Below, piece by piece: positions 26,542 to 35,388 of a stretch of 64,000 bases of DNA (position 1 is its first letter; each line of letters starts with the position of its first letter). Both the position numbers and the translations under genes were made by a program. Origin of the DNA: Bradyrhizobium sp. CCBAU 53340 (GTDB taxonomy: Bacteria; Pseudomonadota; Alphaproteobacteria; Rhizobiales; Xanthobacteraceae); the NCBI RefSeq assembly GCF_015291645.1, contig NZ_CP030055.1, positions 806,001 to 870,000 of the forward strand, in the 5' to 3' direction. The notes under the pieces are model-generated. The model had not been told where the DNA came from. It did no database searches and worked only from the letters and a program-made list of their open reading frames with translations.

Positions 26542-27354
26542 TTAATCCAGCCCCGCCCGCTTCGCCGATTTCGCCGGCGACTTCGGTGCCGTTACGTCAG
26601 GCAGTGTCTCGCGCACGATCTCGGCGGACGGCGCATCGGCCGCCACCGTGTCCGCGCGAACTGGGGCCACCCTCATCTCGCCGAGCCGGGCGCGGACCTG
26701 CGCGGTGAGGCCGGGATAGGAAGCGACGGGCGTGAACTCCGCGGTCTGCTCCTGGCCAAGCCGGACGCCGGTATAGGCGACCAGGCCGTCAGTGGTGGCA
26801 ATGACGTCGCCGGCCTTCAGCGACGAGTCGAGGGCCAAATCGACCGGAGCGAGGCCGGCCGGCTCGCGGCCGTTGCAGGTGCAATCCGCGCGCAGCGCCT
26901 TGCGATAGGCGAACGCGTTCTCGCTGTCGGCGTAGCGCTCACCGGTCTGCGAATAGGCGCCGTCGATCGAGGAGCCGAAATAGACCTTGGTCGTGCTGGC
27001 AGGACAGAAGGCCTGACACATCTGCGCCGGCGAGGCGAGGCCGCGCATCAGCGGAAAATATTTGCCGTCACAGCTGCGCACGCAGAACGCCGGGCCAGAG
27101 CCGCCGGCCGCCGCCGAGCGCGTCGGCGGCACATATTGCGGCTGGACGGCCGGGTTCTGCTGACCGGTGAAGGGATCGGCATAGGAGTTCGCCTGCTGCG
27201 GCACGTCGCGTTGAGGCCGCTGCTGCATTCCGCCGAAGAAGAAGTCGAACAGGCCTTCGGCTGAAACCGGGGCCGGGGCGGCAAGCAGCGGGCTTGCGAG
27301 AATGGCGGCCAAAAGCATCGCGCGACGCCGCGCATGGGATACAATCGTACGCAA
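26542..27354 (-). CDS. DUF2865 secreted protein
   Basis: A 270-residue exported protein. A signal peptide (about residues 1-32, basic start then LLAAILASPLLAAPAPVSA) is followed by a Q/P-rich stretch and the cysteine-rich DUF2865 core: FCVRSCDGKYFPL, CQAFCPAS, YFGSSIDGAY and CTCNG. The core's six cysteines suggest disulfides in the periplasm. DUF2865 is common in Bradyrhizobium relatives and has no known function. It lies downstream of pyrE on the same strand with a 109-bp gap, and it converges with the 143-aa gene. Confidence 0.88.
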   Translation of the reverse strand: MRTIVSHARRRAMLLAAILASPLLAAPAPVSAEGLFDFFFGGMQQRPQRDVPQQANSYADPFTGQQNPAVQPQYVPPTRSAAAGGSGPAFCVRSCDGKYFPLMRGLASPAQMCQAFCPASTTKVYFGSSIDGAYSQTGERYADSENAFAYRKALRADCTCNGREPAGLAPVDLALDSSLKAGDVIATTDGLVAYTGVRLGQEQTAEFTPVASYPGLTAQVRARLGEMRVAPVRADTVAADAPSAEIVRETLPDVTAPKSPAKSAKRAGLD

Positions 27355-27463
27355 CGCTTACTCCACCCGACGCTACTGAAGCGGCCGCGACCATCAGGTC
27401 TCAGCACATGATTCACCATAGAGCGGGATGGTAAATGAGCGGTTGAGGGGGCGCCTCGGGCCG

Positions 27464-28027
27464 CTATGCCTTCAGGAATTCCGAGGCCTTGTACAGCGAG
27501 CGGAACGGCAGGCCGGCCGCGCCGAACGTGTCGGTGGCGCCTTCCTCGCGATCGACCATGGTCAGCACCAGCACCACTTCAGCGCCGGTTTCGCGCACGG
27601 ATTCCACCGCCTTCATCGCCGAGCCGCCGGTCGTGGTGACGTCCTCGACGATCACGACGCGCTTGCCGGCGAGCGTTTCGCCTTTCGGCAGGCCTTCGAT
27701 CGCGAGCCTGGCGCCGTGCTCCTTCGGCTTCTTGCGCACGAAGAAGGCCGCGATCGGATGGCCCTTGATCCAGGAGATCTGCGCCAGCGCGCCGGCGAGC
27801 GGTACCGCGCCCATTTCGAGGCCGCCGATGAAATCGAGATTATCGTCCTTCAGCGCCTCGTAGGTCAGCTCGGCGAGCAGGGTCGCGCCTTCGGGGTCGA
27901 GCATGGTCGGCTTGAGGTTGAAATAGAAATCGCTCTTGCGGCCCGACGCGAGCGTCACCTCACCGCGGCCGAAGGAGCGGCGACGGATGATTTCGAACAG
28001 GCGGGCTCGGGAGGCAGATTTCGACAC
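27464..28027 (-). CDS. pyrE: Orotate phosphoribosyltransferase
   Basis: A 187-residue OPRTase. It joins orotate to PRPP, giving OMP in pyrimidine synthesis. The PRPP-binding motif [14 protein letters not shown] is intact, and [14 protein letters not shown] matches the family N-terminus. The start is a GTG at 28027 (reading [11 protein letters not shown]), with AGGGA 5 bp upstream; the frame is open far upstream but that part is not family-like. The divergent glutathione transferase gene begins about 200 bp away. Confidence 0.95.
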   Translation of the reverse strand: MSKSASRARLFEIIRRRSFGRGEVTLASGRKSDFYFNLKPTMLDPEGATLLAELTYEALKDDNLDFIGGLEMGAVPLAGALAQISWIKGHPIAAFFVRKKPKEHGARLAIEGLPKGETLAGKRVVIVEDVTTTGGSAMKAVESVRETGAEVVLVLTMVDREEGATDTFGAAGLPFRSLYKASEFLKA

Positions 28028-28183
28028 GGTGGTCCCTCGAACAGGGTTTTGAGAGGTGGCGGAATTTATCCGCGACAGCGGCGACATTCCAGAGGGGGCG
28101 TCCCCAGTCAACAGGGATCGGCCATCCCGGTCCGCCGGTTGTGGCGGCACAACCTTCTGGAGTAGGTGGAGGCCCGATATCGT

Positions 28184-28219
28184 GGGCAAGAAACTGGGCA
28201 AGAAACTGGGCAAGGAAAC
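28184..28219 (+). repeat. 12-bp tandem repeat just before the GST start
   Basis: GGGCAAGAAACT occurs twice exactly (28184-28195, 28196-28207) and once altered (GGGCAAGGAAAC, 28208-28219), followed by GGCAA and the ATG. The altered third copy creates the purine-rich AAGGAAA that can serve as ribosome binding site. Copy number could vary and shift translation signals. Confidence 0.85.
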
Positions 28220-28225
28220 AGGCAA

Positions 28226-28852
28226 ATGACCATCGAGCTGCACACCTGGAACACGCCGAACGGCCGCAAAATCTCGGTCGCCCTTGAGGAAATGGGGCTG
28301 CCCTACAAAGTGGTTCCGGTGAACATCACCAACGGCGAGCAAATGGCGCCGGCGTTCCTCAAGCTTTCCCCCAATAACAAGATCCCCGCGATCGTCGATC
28401 CCGAGGGGCCGGACGGCAAGCCGGTCAGTGTCTTCGAATCCGGCGCGATTCTGCTCTATCTCGGCGAAAAGACCGGCAAATTCCTGCCGAAATCGCTCGC
28501 AGGCCGCATCCCCGTCTACGAATGGCTGATGTGGCAGATGGGCGGTTTCGGCCCGATGCCCGGCCAGGTGCATCATTTCATTGCACTCGAGAACGAGCAG
28601 GACCGTGCCTACGGGCTCAAGCGCTTCATGGCGGAGACCCGCCGGCTTTACGGCGTGCTGGACCGTCGCCTGGACGGCCGGGACTTTGTCGCCGGCGATC
28701 TCTCGATCGCCGATTTCGCCATCCTGGGCTGGGCCTGGCGCCACCCTCGCCACAAGGTTGATCTCGCCGACTTCCCCAACGTCAAGCGCTGGTATGAGGC
28801 GCTGATGGCCCGCCCCGCGGTGAAGCGCGGCATGGAGGCGAAGCTGGATTGA
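28226..28852 (+). CDS. YfcG/YghU-like glutathione transferase (disulfide oxidoreductase)
   Basis: A 208-residue nu-class GST. The N-terminal thioredoxin-like domain has [18 protein letters not shown] (residues 10-27, the T-P-N-G motif that replaces a catalytic Tyr/Ser), followed by [14 protein letters not shown] and the glutathione-binding [15 protein letters not shown]. The helical C-terminal domain has [15 protein letters not shown] and HHF. This closely follows E. coli YfcG, which reduces disulfides with glutathione in the cytoplasm. Tandem 12-bp repeats precede the ATG. An IR element follows the stop. Confidence 0.93.
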   Translation: MTIELHTWNTPNGRKISVALEEMGLPYKVVPVNITNGEQMAPAFLKLSPNNKIPAIVDPEGPDGKPVSVFESGAILLYLGEKTGKFLPKSLAGRIPVYEWLMWQMGGFGPMPGQVHHFIALENEQDRAYGLKRFMAETRRLYGVLDRRLDGRDFVAGDLSIADFAILGWAWRHPRHKVDLADFPNVKRWYEALMARPAVKRGMEAKLD

Positions 28853-28861
28853 TTTTCGCTT

Positions 28862-29025
28862 TTACCCTCCCCTGGAGGGGGAGGGTCGATCGCGCGCAGC
28901 GCGAGCGGGGTGGGATGATCTCTCCACTCGGGCACCGCTTCGGTGGAGAGACTGTCACCCCACCCCGCTACGCATTCCGCTTCGCTCCATGCGCAGCGAC
29001 CCTCCCCCTCCAGGGGAGGGTGAAG
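28862..29025. repeat. 164-bp inverted repeat, CCCTCCCC family
   Basis: The ends are TACCCTCCCCTGGAGGGGGA and its inverted copy near 28998-29023; each end is also a short hairpin (CCCCTGGAGGGG). Inside, GGGGTGGGATGA faces an inverted CACCCCACCCC, and CTCTCCAC faces GTGGAGAG. It separates the convergent GST and LysE-family genes and may fold into a long branched structure at both 3' ends. Confidence 0.85.
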
Positions 29026-29033
29026 AAAGAATC

Positions 29034-29669
29034 TCACACCTTCTTCGCTTCCACCGCCATCCGCACGGCAAGCCCGGCCAGCACGGTGCCCATCAGCCAG
29101 CGCTGCACCAGCATCCAGCTCGGCCGGCTTGCCAGGAACAGCGCGATCGATCCGGCGGCGAGCGCGATCATCGCATTGACGCTGACGCTGATTGCGATCT
29201 GGATCGCGCCCAGTGCCACCGACTGCGTCAGCACGCTACCGGCGGCGGGATCGATGAACTGCGGCAGCAGCGCCAGATATAGCATCGCGATCTTCGGATT
29301 GAGCAGGTTGGTGACGAAGCCCATCGCGAACAATTTGCGCGGGCTGTCGATCGCGAGCTTCTTGACCTGAAACGGCGAGCGTCCGCCCGGCTTCACCGCC
29401 TGCCAGGCCAGCCACAACAGATAACCGGCGCCGGCAAAGCGCAGCGCGTCATAGGCAAAGGGGATGGCGAGCAGCAGCGCCGTGATGCCGAACGCCGCAC
29501 ACAGCATGTAGAATACAAAGCCCAGCGCGACGCCGCCGAGCGAGACGATGCCGGCCGCCGGTCCCTGCGTGATCGAGCGCGAGATCAGATAGATCATGTT
29601 CGGTCCTGGCGTGAGCACGAGACCAAGGCAGACGAGAGCAAAGCCGAGCAGGGCGGAGGTGTGGGGCAT
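29034..29669 (-). CDS. LysE/RhtB family amino acid exporter
   Basis: A 211-residue inner-membrane protein with about six transmembrane helices. The family signature LTPGPNMIYLISRS lies after the first helix, with GFVFYMLCAAFGIT and GAGYLLWLAWQ following. Members export amino acids such as lysine, threonine or homoserine lactone; the substrate is not predictable. The start ATG is at 29669. A short spacer separates it from the FMN reductase gene upstream on the same strand. Confidence 0.9.
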   Translation of the reverse strand: MPHTSALLGFALVCLGLVLTPGPNMIYLISRSITQGPAAGIVSLGGVALGFVFYMLCAAFGITALLLAIPFAYDALRFAGAGYLLWLAWQAVKPGGRSPFQVKKLAIDSPRKLFAMGFVTNLLNPKIAMLYLALLPQFIDPAAGSVLTQSVALGAIQIAISVSVNAMIALAAGSIALFLASRPSWMLVQRWLMGTVLAGLAVRMAVEAKKV

Positions 29670-29759
29670 GGCTGAACCGGTGCAGGAGATGCACCGGTTC
29701 TAATGTGCGCGGCGCGGCGCCGCCATCGCGCAATTGCACGGAGGACAATTCATTTGACG

Positions 29760-30299
29760 CTACACGTCAGCTTGCGCGGTGCCGATGAACGCCGCGAAAC
29801 GCTCGATTGCCAAACGCAAAGGCTCGGCCAGGGCAGGATCGGCGGCGATGCTGTGCTCGTCCCAGGCGCCGCCCAGCAGCGGCAGCGTCACGCAGGCCTC
29901 CGTGGCGAGCCGTGCCGACATCGTCTCCAGCGTCAGCGTCAGGGCCGCCAGCCCGTGTGTCGCGCGCGGTGACGTGTTGATCAGAGCGACGGGCTTGTCT
30001 GGAAATTCGTGGCTGCCGACGAGCCAGTCGAGCGCGTTCTTCAGCACGCCTGCGACGCCGCGGGCATATTCGGGGCTCGAGATCAGGAGGCCGTCGACGC
30101 TGCCGATCAGGTGGCGCATCACCCCGACCGCTGCAGGCACATCATCGCCATCGAGATCCGGATTGAAGAAAGGCAGATCCGCAATTCCCTCGAACAGGAT
30201 CACCTCGACGCCAGCGGGCGCGAGCCGAGCGGCTGCGCGCAAGACCGCGGTATTGCTCGAACCTGCGCGCAGGCTGCCGGAGATGGCGGCGATCTTCAT
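29760..30299 (-). CDS. NADPH-dependent FMN reductase family protein
   Basis: A 179-residue flavodoxin-fold protein. The N-terminal GSLRAGSSNTAVLRA is the FMN phosphate-binding loop, and SSPEYARGVAGVLKNALDW is the second FMN-binding segment characteristic of the family (chromate/azo/quinone reductases). It probably transfers electrons from NAD(P)H to FMN or quinones. The start is ATG at 30299. The polA stop lies 10 bp upstream on the same strand, so it is likely co-transcribed with polA. Confidence 0.92.
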   Translation of the reverse strand: MKIAAISGSLRAGSSNTAVLRAAARLAPAGVEVILFEGIADLPFFNPDLDGDDVPAAVGVMRHLIGSVDGLLISSPEYARGVAGVLKNALDWLVGSHEFPDKPVALINTSPRATHGLAALTLTLETMSARLATEACVTLPLLGGAWDEHSIAADPALAEPLRLAIERFAAFIGTAQADV

Positions 30300-30309
30300 G
30301 GGGTGGCCG

Positions 30310-33300
30310 TCAGTGCGCCTCGTCCCAGTTCTTGGCCGCACGCGCGTCGACGTGCAGTGGGACCGACAACAGCACGGCCGGGAACGGCGCGTCCTGCATC
30401 ACGTGCTGCACGACGGGAAGCGTCTTCTCGACCTCGGCATCCGGTACCTCGAAGATCAGTTCGTCGTGCACCTGAAGCAGCATCTGTGCCGAGAGCTTCT
30501 TTTCGGTAAGCGCATCCTCCACTCGCGTCATGGCGCGGCGGATGATGTCCGCGGCGGTGCCCTGAAGCCTCGCATTGATCGCGGCGCGTTCGTTGAAGGC
30601 GCGCACCGAGGCGTTGGATGCTTTGATGTCAGGATAGTGGCACTTGCGGCCGAACAGCGTGGTGACGTAGCCGTGGCTCCGGCAGAAATCGCGCGTCTCG
30701 TCCATATAGGCGCGGATGCCGGGGAAGCGCTCGAAGTATTTCTTGATGTAGGCCGAGGCCTCCTCGCGGGCGATGCCGAGCTGGTTGGCGAGGCCGAACG
30801 CCGAGATGCCGTAGATGATGCCGAAATTGATCGCCTTGGCGCGGCGGCGAATCTCGCTCGGCATGCCCTTGATCGGTACGCCGAACATTTCCGATGCGGT
30901 CATCGCGTGAATGTCGAGGCCGTCGCGGAACGCCTGCTTCAACACGGGGATGTCCGCGATCTCCGCCAGCAGCCGCAGCTCGATCTGCGAATAGTCCGCG
31001 GAGACCAGCTTATGGCCTGGTGTCGCGATGAAGGCGCGGCGGATTTTTCGGCCGTCCTCGGTACGAACAGGAATGTTCTGCAGGTTCGGCTCGTTCGACG
31101 ACAGCCGGCCCGTGGTGGTCGCGGCCAGGGCGTAGGTCGTGTGCACGCGATGGGTCTGCGGATTGACATAGGTCGGCAGCGCGTCGGTGTAGGTCGATTT
31201 CAGCTTCGAGACCTGCCGCCACTCCAGAATCTTGCGCGGAAAATCGTGACCCTGCTCGGCGAGCTCGTCGAGCACCTGCGCGGTGGTCGACCACGCGCCG
31301 GTCTTGGTCTTGGTACCTCCAGGCAAGCCCATCTTGCCGAACAGGATGTCGCCGATCTGCTTGGGGCTGCCGACGTTGACCGGCTCGCCGGCGATCTGCT
31401 GGATCTCGGCCTCGACGCGTGCGGCGGTCTGGGCGAAATCACCTGACAGCCGCGACAGCACCTGGCGGTCGATCGAGATGCCACGCCGCTCCATGCGCGC
31501 AAGCACGGAGACCAGCGGCCGCTCCAGCGTCTCGTAGACCGTCGTCATGTGTTCTGCGACGAGGCGCGGTTTCAGCACGCGCCACACCCGCAGGGCGATG
31601 TCGGCGCTCTCAGCCGACAGCGGCGCCGCCTTGTCGATCGGCACCTGGTCGAAGGTGATCTTGCCCTTGCCGCTGCCGAGCAGCTCGTTCTCCTTCAGCA
31701 TGGCATGGCCGAACCAGCGCTCGGCAAGCGATTCGATTGCATGTGAGCCGCGGCCGGCATCGAGCACGTAGGAGATCAGCAGCGCATCGTCGATGTTGCG
31801 CAAAGTGATGCCGTGCTGCGTCAGCATGACGGCAGCGAACTTGATGTCGAAACCGATCTTGAGAATTCCTGATGATTCCAGCACGGGACGCAGCGCGTTG
31901 ATTGCGTCGGCGTGCTTGACCTGATCCGGCGCGAGACCGGCGTCGAACAGACCGGCACCGCCGCCGGACTGCTTGTGCGCCAGCGGGACGTAGCAGGCCT
32001 CGTTCGGCGCCAGCGCCAATGCAATACCGCAGAGATCGGCCTGCATCGGATCGATGGAACTGGCCTTGATCTCGATCGCGACATGGCCGGCATCATGGAT
32101 GCGTGCGATGAAGGCGTTGAGTTCCTTCAGCGACTTGATTGCCTGATACTTGGCTCGGTCGACCGGAAGCTTGCGCAGCGCTTCCTCGCGTGCAGCGGCG
32201 AGCGAGATCGGTGCGCCCTTGGGGCTCGCAGCCTTGTCCTCCTTGCCAGCCGATGCGTTGCGCTCGCCCGGTCGGGGCTGCGGCACCGTGCCGATCCCCG
32301 GCGTCGGCGCGACATCGGAGGGCGGCAGCGGCGAGAACACGCTGGCGCCGCTGGCATAGCCGGGATCGGCGTCGACATTGGAAGGATCGATCTGCGAATA
32401 ATCGGCGACACGCCGCGTCAGCGTGGTGAATTCCATCGCCTTCAGGAAGGCGATCAGCTTGCGCGCATCGGGCTCGTGGACGGCGAGGTCGTCGAGCGGC
32501 ACCTCGAGACCGACCTTGTCATCGAGCAGGACGAGCTGCCGCGAGATGCGCGCCTTCTCGGCGTTTTCGAGCAAGGCTTCGCGGCGCTTCGGCTGCTTGA
32601 TCTCGGTGGCGCGGAACAGGAGCTGTTCGAGGTCGCCATATTCGACGATCAGCTGCGCCGCGGTCTTGATGCCGATGCCGGGCACGCCGGGCACGTTGTC
32701 GGTGGAATCGCCGGCCAGCGCCTGCACCTCGACGACCTTCTCCGGCGGCACGCCGAACTTCTCGATCACCTCGGGGATGCCGATGCGGCGATCCTTCATG
32801 GTGTCGTACATCGTGATCTTGTCGTTCACGAGCTGCATCAGATCCTTGTCGGAGGACACGATGGTCGTGGTGGCGCCGCGTTCGCTCGCCTGCCGCGCAT
32901 AGGTGGCGATGAGATCGTCGGCCTCGAAGCCGGTCTGTTCCAGGCAGGGCAGGTCGAAGGCGCGCACGGCTTCGCGGATCAGGGCGAATTGCGGAATCAG
33001 ATCATCGGGTGCCGGCGGCCGGTGTGCCTTGTACTCGGGATAGATCTTGTTGCGGAAGGTCACTTCCGACTTGTCGAACACGATGGCCAGATGCGTCGGC
33101 CGATTGTCCGCGGGCATGTCGCGGAGCAGCTTCCACAGCATGTTGCAGAAGCCGAGCACGGCATTGACCTGCAGACCGTCGGATTTGCGGTTCAGCGGCG
33201 GCAGCGCGTGATAGGCGCGGAAGATGTAGCCGGAACCATCGACCAGGAAGATATGGTCGCCTTTTCCAGCCGCCTTGGCTGCAACCGGTTTGGCAGCAGC

Positions 33301-33372
33301 TGTCGCAGCAGCGGGCTTGGTGTCGGCTTTGGCTGAGGTCTTCGGGGATGTCTTGGGGGAGCTCTTGGGCAT
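30310..33372 (-). CDS. polA: DNA polymerase I
   Basis: A 1020-residue Pol I. After an Ala/Lys-rich tail of about 38 residues comes the 5'-3' exonuclease (FLVDGSGYIFRAYHALPPL, FDKSEVTFRN, the helix-hairpin-helix GVPGIGIKTA). Next are a 3'-5' exonuclease-like domain and the polymerase domain (VSADYSQIELRLLAEI, RRRAKAINFGIIYG, QVHDELIFEV), whose catalytic acids are intact. The middle domain has lost most proofreading residues: E434, K436, L585 and S589 stand where E. coli has D355, E357, Y497 and D501; only D529 (for D424) remains. The role is gap repair and Okazaki primer removal. Confidence 0.98.
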   Translation of the reverse strand: MPKSSPKTSPKTSAKADTKPAAATAAAKPVAAKAAGKGDHIFLVDGSGYIFRAYHALPPLNRKSDGLQVNAVLGFCNMLWKLLRDMPADNRPTHLAIVFDKSEVTFRNKIYPEYKAHRPPAPDDLIPQFALIREAVRAFDLPCLEQTGFEADDLIATYARQASERGATTTIVSSDKDLMQLVNDKITMYDTMKDRRIGIPEVIEKFGVPPEKVVEVQALAGDSTDNVPGVPGIGIKTAAQLIVEYGDLEQLLFRATEIKQPKRREALLENAEKARISRQLVLLDDKVGLEVPLDDLAVHEPDARKLIAFLKAMEFTTLTRRVADYSQIDPSNVDADPGYASGASVFSPLPPSDVAPTPGIGTVPQPRPGERNASAGKEDKAASPKGAPISLAAAREEALRKLPVDRAKYQAIKSLKELNAFIARIHDAGHVAIEIKASSIDPMQADLCGIALALAPNEACYVPLAHKQSGGGAGLFDAGLAPDQVKHADAINALRPVLESSGILKIGFDIKFAAVMLTQHGITLRNIDDALLISYVLDAGRGSHAIESLAERWFGHAMLKENELLGSGKGKITFDQVPIDKAAPLSAESADIALRVWRVLKPRLVAEHMTTVYETLERPLVSVLARMERRGISIDRQVLSRLSGDFAQTAARVEAEIQQIAGEPVNVGSPKQIGDILFGKMGLPGGTKTKTGAWSTTAQVLDELAEQGHDFPRKILEWRQVSKLKSTYTDALPTYVNPQTHRVHTTYALAATTTGRLSSNEPNLQNIPVRTEDGRKIRRAFIATPGHKLVSADYSQIELRLLAEIADIPVLKQAFRDGLDIHAMTASEMFGVPIKGMPSEIRRRAKAINFGIIYGISAFGLANQLGIAREEASAYIKKYFERFPGIRAYMDETRDFCRSHGYVTTLFGRKCHYPDIKASNASVRAFNERAAINARLQGTAADIIRRAMTRVEDALTEKKLSAQMLLQVHDELIFEVPDAEVEKTLPVVQHVMQDAPFPAVLLSVPLHVDARAAKNWDEAH

Positions 33373-33472
33373 GGCCGCAATGTATGAATTTTTGCGGCAA
33401 AAGACAGCCTCGACAGGGCGCAAATTTGCCGACTCACACAGACAAATCAAGGCATCGGCAAAGGCCGCCAGA

Positions 33473-34315
33473 TCAGGCCAGGCAGCCCTCGATGAAACTC
33501 GCCACCGCGCGCACCGCCGGCGTGCGGCGCAGGTCGCGATGGACGACCAGCCAGATTTCGCGCCCGACCGGGCGTCCGCCGATGTCATGCCGCTCGAGCC
33601 GCGGATCGGCATCGCCAAGGAATCTTGGCAACGCCGCCAGCCCAATTCCTGTCCTGGCGGCCGCTGCCTGGTTCTCCAGATCATTGGTGCGCAGCACGAT
33701 CTCGCGCGATCCGGCAAAGCGCCTTAGCCAGCGCTGTTGGGGAGCTTCATCCATGCTGGCATCGTAGGCGATGAAGGCGAAGGCGTGTGGATGTGTTGCC
33801 CTCAGATATTCGGGCGAGCCGTAGAGAGCGAACTCGAAATAGCCGATCTTGCGGGCGATCAGCCCCGGCTCCGTCGGGCGGGACAGGCGAAGCGCCAGAT
33901 CGGCCTCGCGTCGATTGAGTGAAGCCGTACGCTTCTCGCCGATCAGCTTGATCGTGATGCCAGGGTGCTGTTGTCGCAGCCGGATCAGCTTCGGCGCGAT
34001 CAGAAGATTGGCGAGCGAAGGTGGCGCGCTGATCGCGATCTCGCCGCCGACCTCCGATTTCGAGGCTTGCGCGGCGCGCTCAACCGCAAATGACGTCTCC
34101 GCCATCGGTGCACCGGTCTTGGCGATGCGCTTGCCGTCCTCGGTGAGCTCATAGCTGCGCGGCCTGCGGTCCACGAGCTTCAGCGACATCGATGCCTCCA
34201 GCGCGGCGACCCGGCGGGCTACGGTCACGTGATCGACATTGAGGCTCCGTGCCGCGGCTGACAGGCTGCCCTCGCGTGCGAGCGCCAGAAAATGCTGCAG
34301 GTCGGTCCAGTCCAT
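33473..34315 (-). CDS. LysR-family transcriptional regulator
   Basis: A 280-residue LysR-type regulator. The N-terminal winged helix-turn-helix starts MDWTDLQHFLALAREGSLSA and has VDHVTVARRVAALEASMSLKL as recognition segment. The C-terminal domain is a periplasmic-binding-protein-like effector fold (GEIAISAPPSLANLL, RREADLALRLSRP). It is divergent from the quinone oxidoreductase gene, 96 bp away, the usual layout for a regulator and its target. The ATG at 34315 has no strong ribosome site; a GTG at 34330 is the alternative. Confidence 0.92.
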   Translation of the reverse strand: MDWTDLQHFLALAREGSLSAAARSLNVDHVTVARRVAALEASMSLKLVDRRPRSYELTEDGKRIAKTGAPMAETSFAVERAAQASKSEVGGEIAISAPPSLANLLIAPKLIRLRQQHPGITIKLIGEKRTASLNRREADLALRLSRPTEPGLIARKIGYFEFALYGSPEYLRATHPHAFAFIAYDASMDEAPQQRWLRRFAGSREIVLRTNDLENQAAAARTGIGLAALPRFLGDADPRLERHDIGGRPVGREIWLVVHRDLRRTPAVRAVASFIEGCLA

Positions 34316-34411
34316 TGTGCGAAATCTCACATCACAAGCTCAATTATGGACAGTTTCGCAGATTCTCGGATCGATCCATAGTTCCTTCGATCGTCGAGAG
34401 GACGCCGCAAC
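34316..34411. promoter_or_regulatory. Divergent LysR/quinone-reductase control region
   Basis: Two nested inverted repeats are visible: GCGAAA (34319-34324) with TTTCGC (34354-34359), and TATGGA (34345-34350) with TCCATA (34375-34380). The region is AT-richer than its surroundings. A classic T-N11-A LysR box was not pinned down, so operator assignment is inference. Confidence 0.4.
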
Positions 34412-35383
34412 ATGGCCGTGATGATGAGAGTGAAGGCGCCGGGCGGCGTAGACCAGCTCGAACTGGCAAGCGCCGATCTGCCGCCGCCCGGCCGCGGGGA
34501 GGTCCGGCTGCGGCAAACCGCGATCGGCGTCAATTTCATCGACATCTACCAGCGCCTCGGCCTCTACGCCCTCCCTCCCGAGCGAATTCCCGGCGTCGAG
34601 GCCGTCGGCGTCGTTGCGGCATTGGGTAGCGAGGTCACCGGTCTCGAGGTCGGGGATCGTGTCGCTTATGCGGGCACGCCGGTCGGCGCCTACGCGTCCG
34701 AGCGCAACATGCCCGCCTGGCGATGCGTGAAGATTCCAGCCGGTCTACCGGACGAGCTCGTCGCCGCAGCGTTCGTCAAGGGCATTACAGCAGACATGCT
34801 GCTTGGTCGCGTGTTTCCAGTCGGTCGCGGGACGAGTGTTCTCGTCCATAGCGCCGCGGGAGGGCTCGGGCAGCTATTGACGCGCTGGGCGAGTGCGCGC
34901 GGCGCGGTGGTGATCGGAACCGTGGGTTCGCCAGCGAAAGTCGACATCGCCCGTGCCGCCGGCGCGCGCCATGTGATCGTCGGGCGGGACGCCGATTTTG
35001 CCGCGGCCGTCGCTGATTTCACCACCGGAGCCGGCGTCGATGTCGCCTATGACGGCGTCGGCGGGACGACCTTGCAGAAGACTTTCGGCTGCGTGCGGCC
35101 ATTCGGCGTCGTGGCGAGCATTGGACAATCGGCCGGGCCGATTCCGTCCGTCGAGGTCAACGAACTCGGGCCGCGGCGCAGCCTCATGTTGGCGCGTCCG
35201 AGTGTCATGGCCCACATGAACGATGCCAGTGCGTATCGGGCTTCTGCCGAACGGGTGCTTGCCGCGATGGCAGAGGGCGTGCTCACGGTGATCGGCAAAG
35301 CCTACAGCCTGCAGGACGCGGCGCTGGCGCAAGCCGATCTGGAAGCCGGGCGTACGACGGGAGCTCTCTATCTGCGACCCTGA
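34412..35383 (+). CDS. NADPH:quinone oxidoreductase, zinc-independent MDR family
   Basis: A 323-residue medium-chain dehydrogenase/reductase of the quinone reductase (QOR) type. The N-terminal catalytic domain has VNFIDIYQRLGLYALPPERI and GVEAVGVVAALGSEV; the Rossmann part has VLVHSAAGGLGQLLTRWA. Cys/His zinc ligands of alcohol dehydrogenases are absent. It likely reduces quinones or alpha,beta-unsaturated carbonyls with NADPH. The divergent LysR regulator is the probable controller. It ends 5 bp before the convergent acyltransferase gene. Confidence 0.93.
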   Translation: MAVMMRVKAPGGVDQLELASADLPPPGRGEVRLRQTAIGVNFIDIYQRLGLYALPPERIPGVEAVGVVAALGSEVTGLEVGDRVAYAGTPVGAYASERNMPAWRCVKIPAGLPDELVAAAFVKGITADMLLGRVFPVGRGTSVLVHSAAGGLGQLLTRWASARGAVVIGTVGSPAKVDIARAAGARHVIVGRDADFAAAVADFTTGAGVDVAYDGVGGTTLQKTFGCVRPFGVVASIGQSAGPIPSVEVNELGPRRSLMLARPSVMAHMNDASAYRASAERVLAAMAEGVLTVIGKAYSLQDAALAQADLEAGRTTGALYLRP

Positions 35384-35388
35384 TCGGC

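Noticed and set aside
28184-28225. Possible CRISPR-like array
   Set aside because: The repeats are contiguous 12-mers without spacers and no cas genes are near; it is a simple tandem repeat.
29779-33336. Long plus-strand open frames opposite the FMN reductase and polA genes
   Set aside because: Shadows produced by high GC at third codon positions; conserved proteins are on the minus strand.
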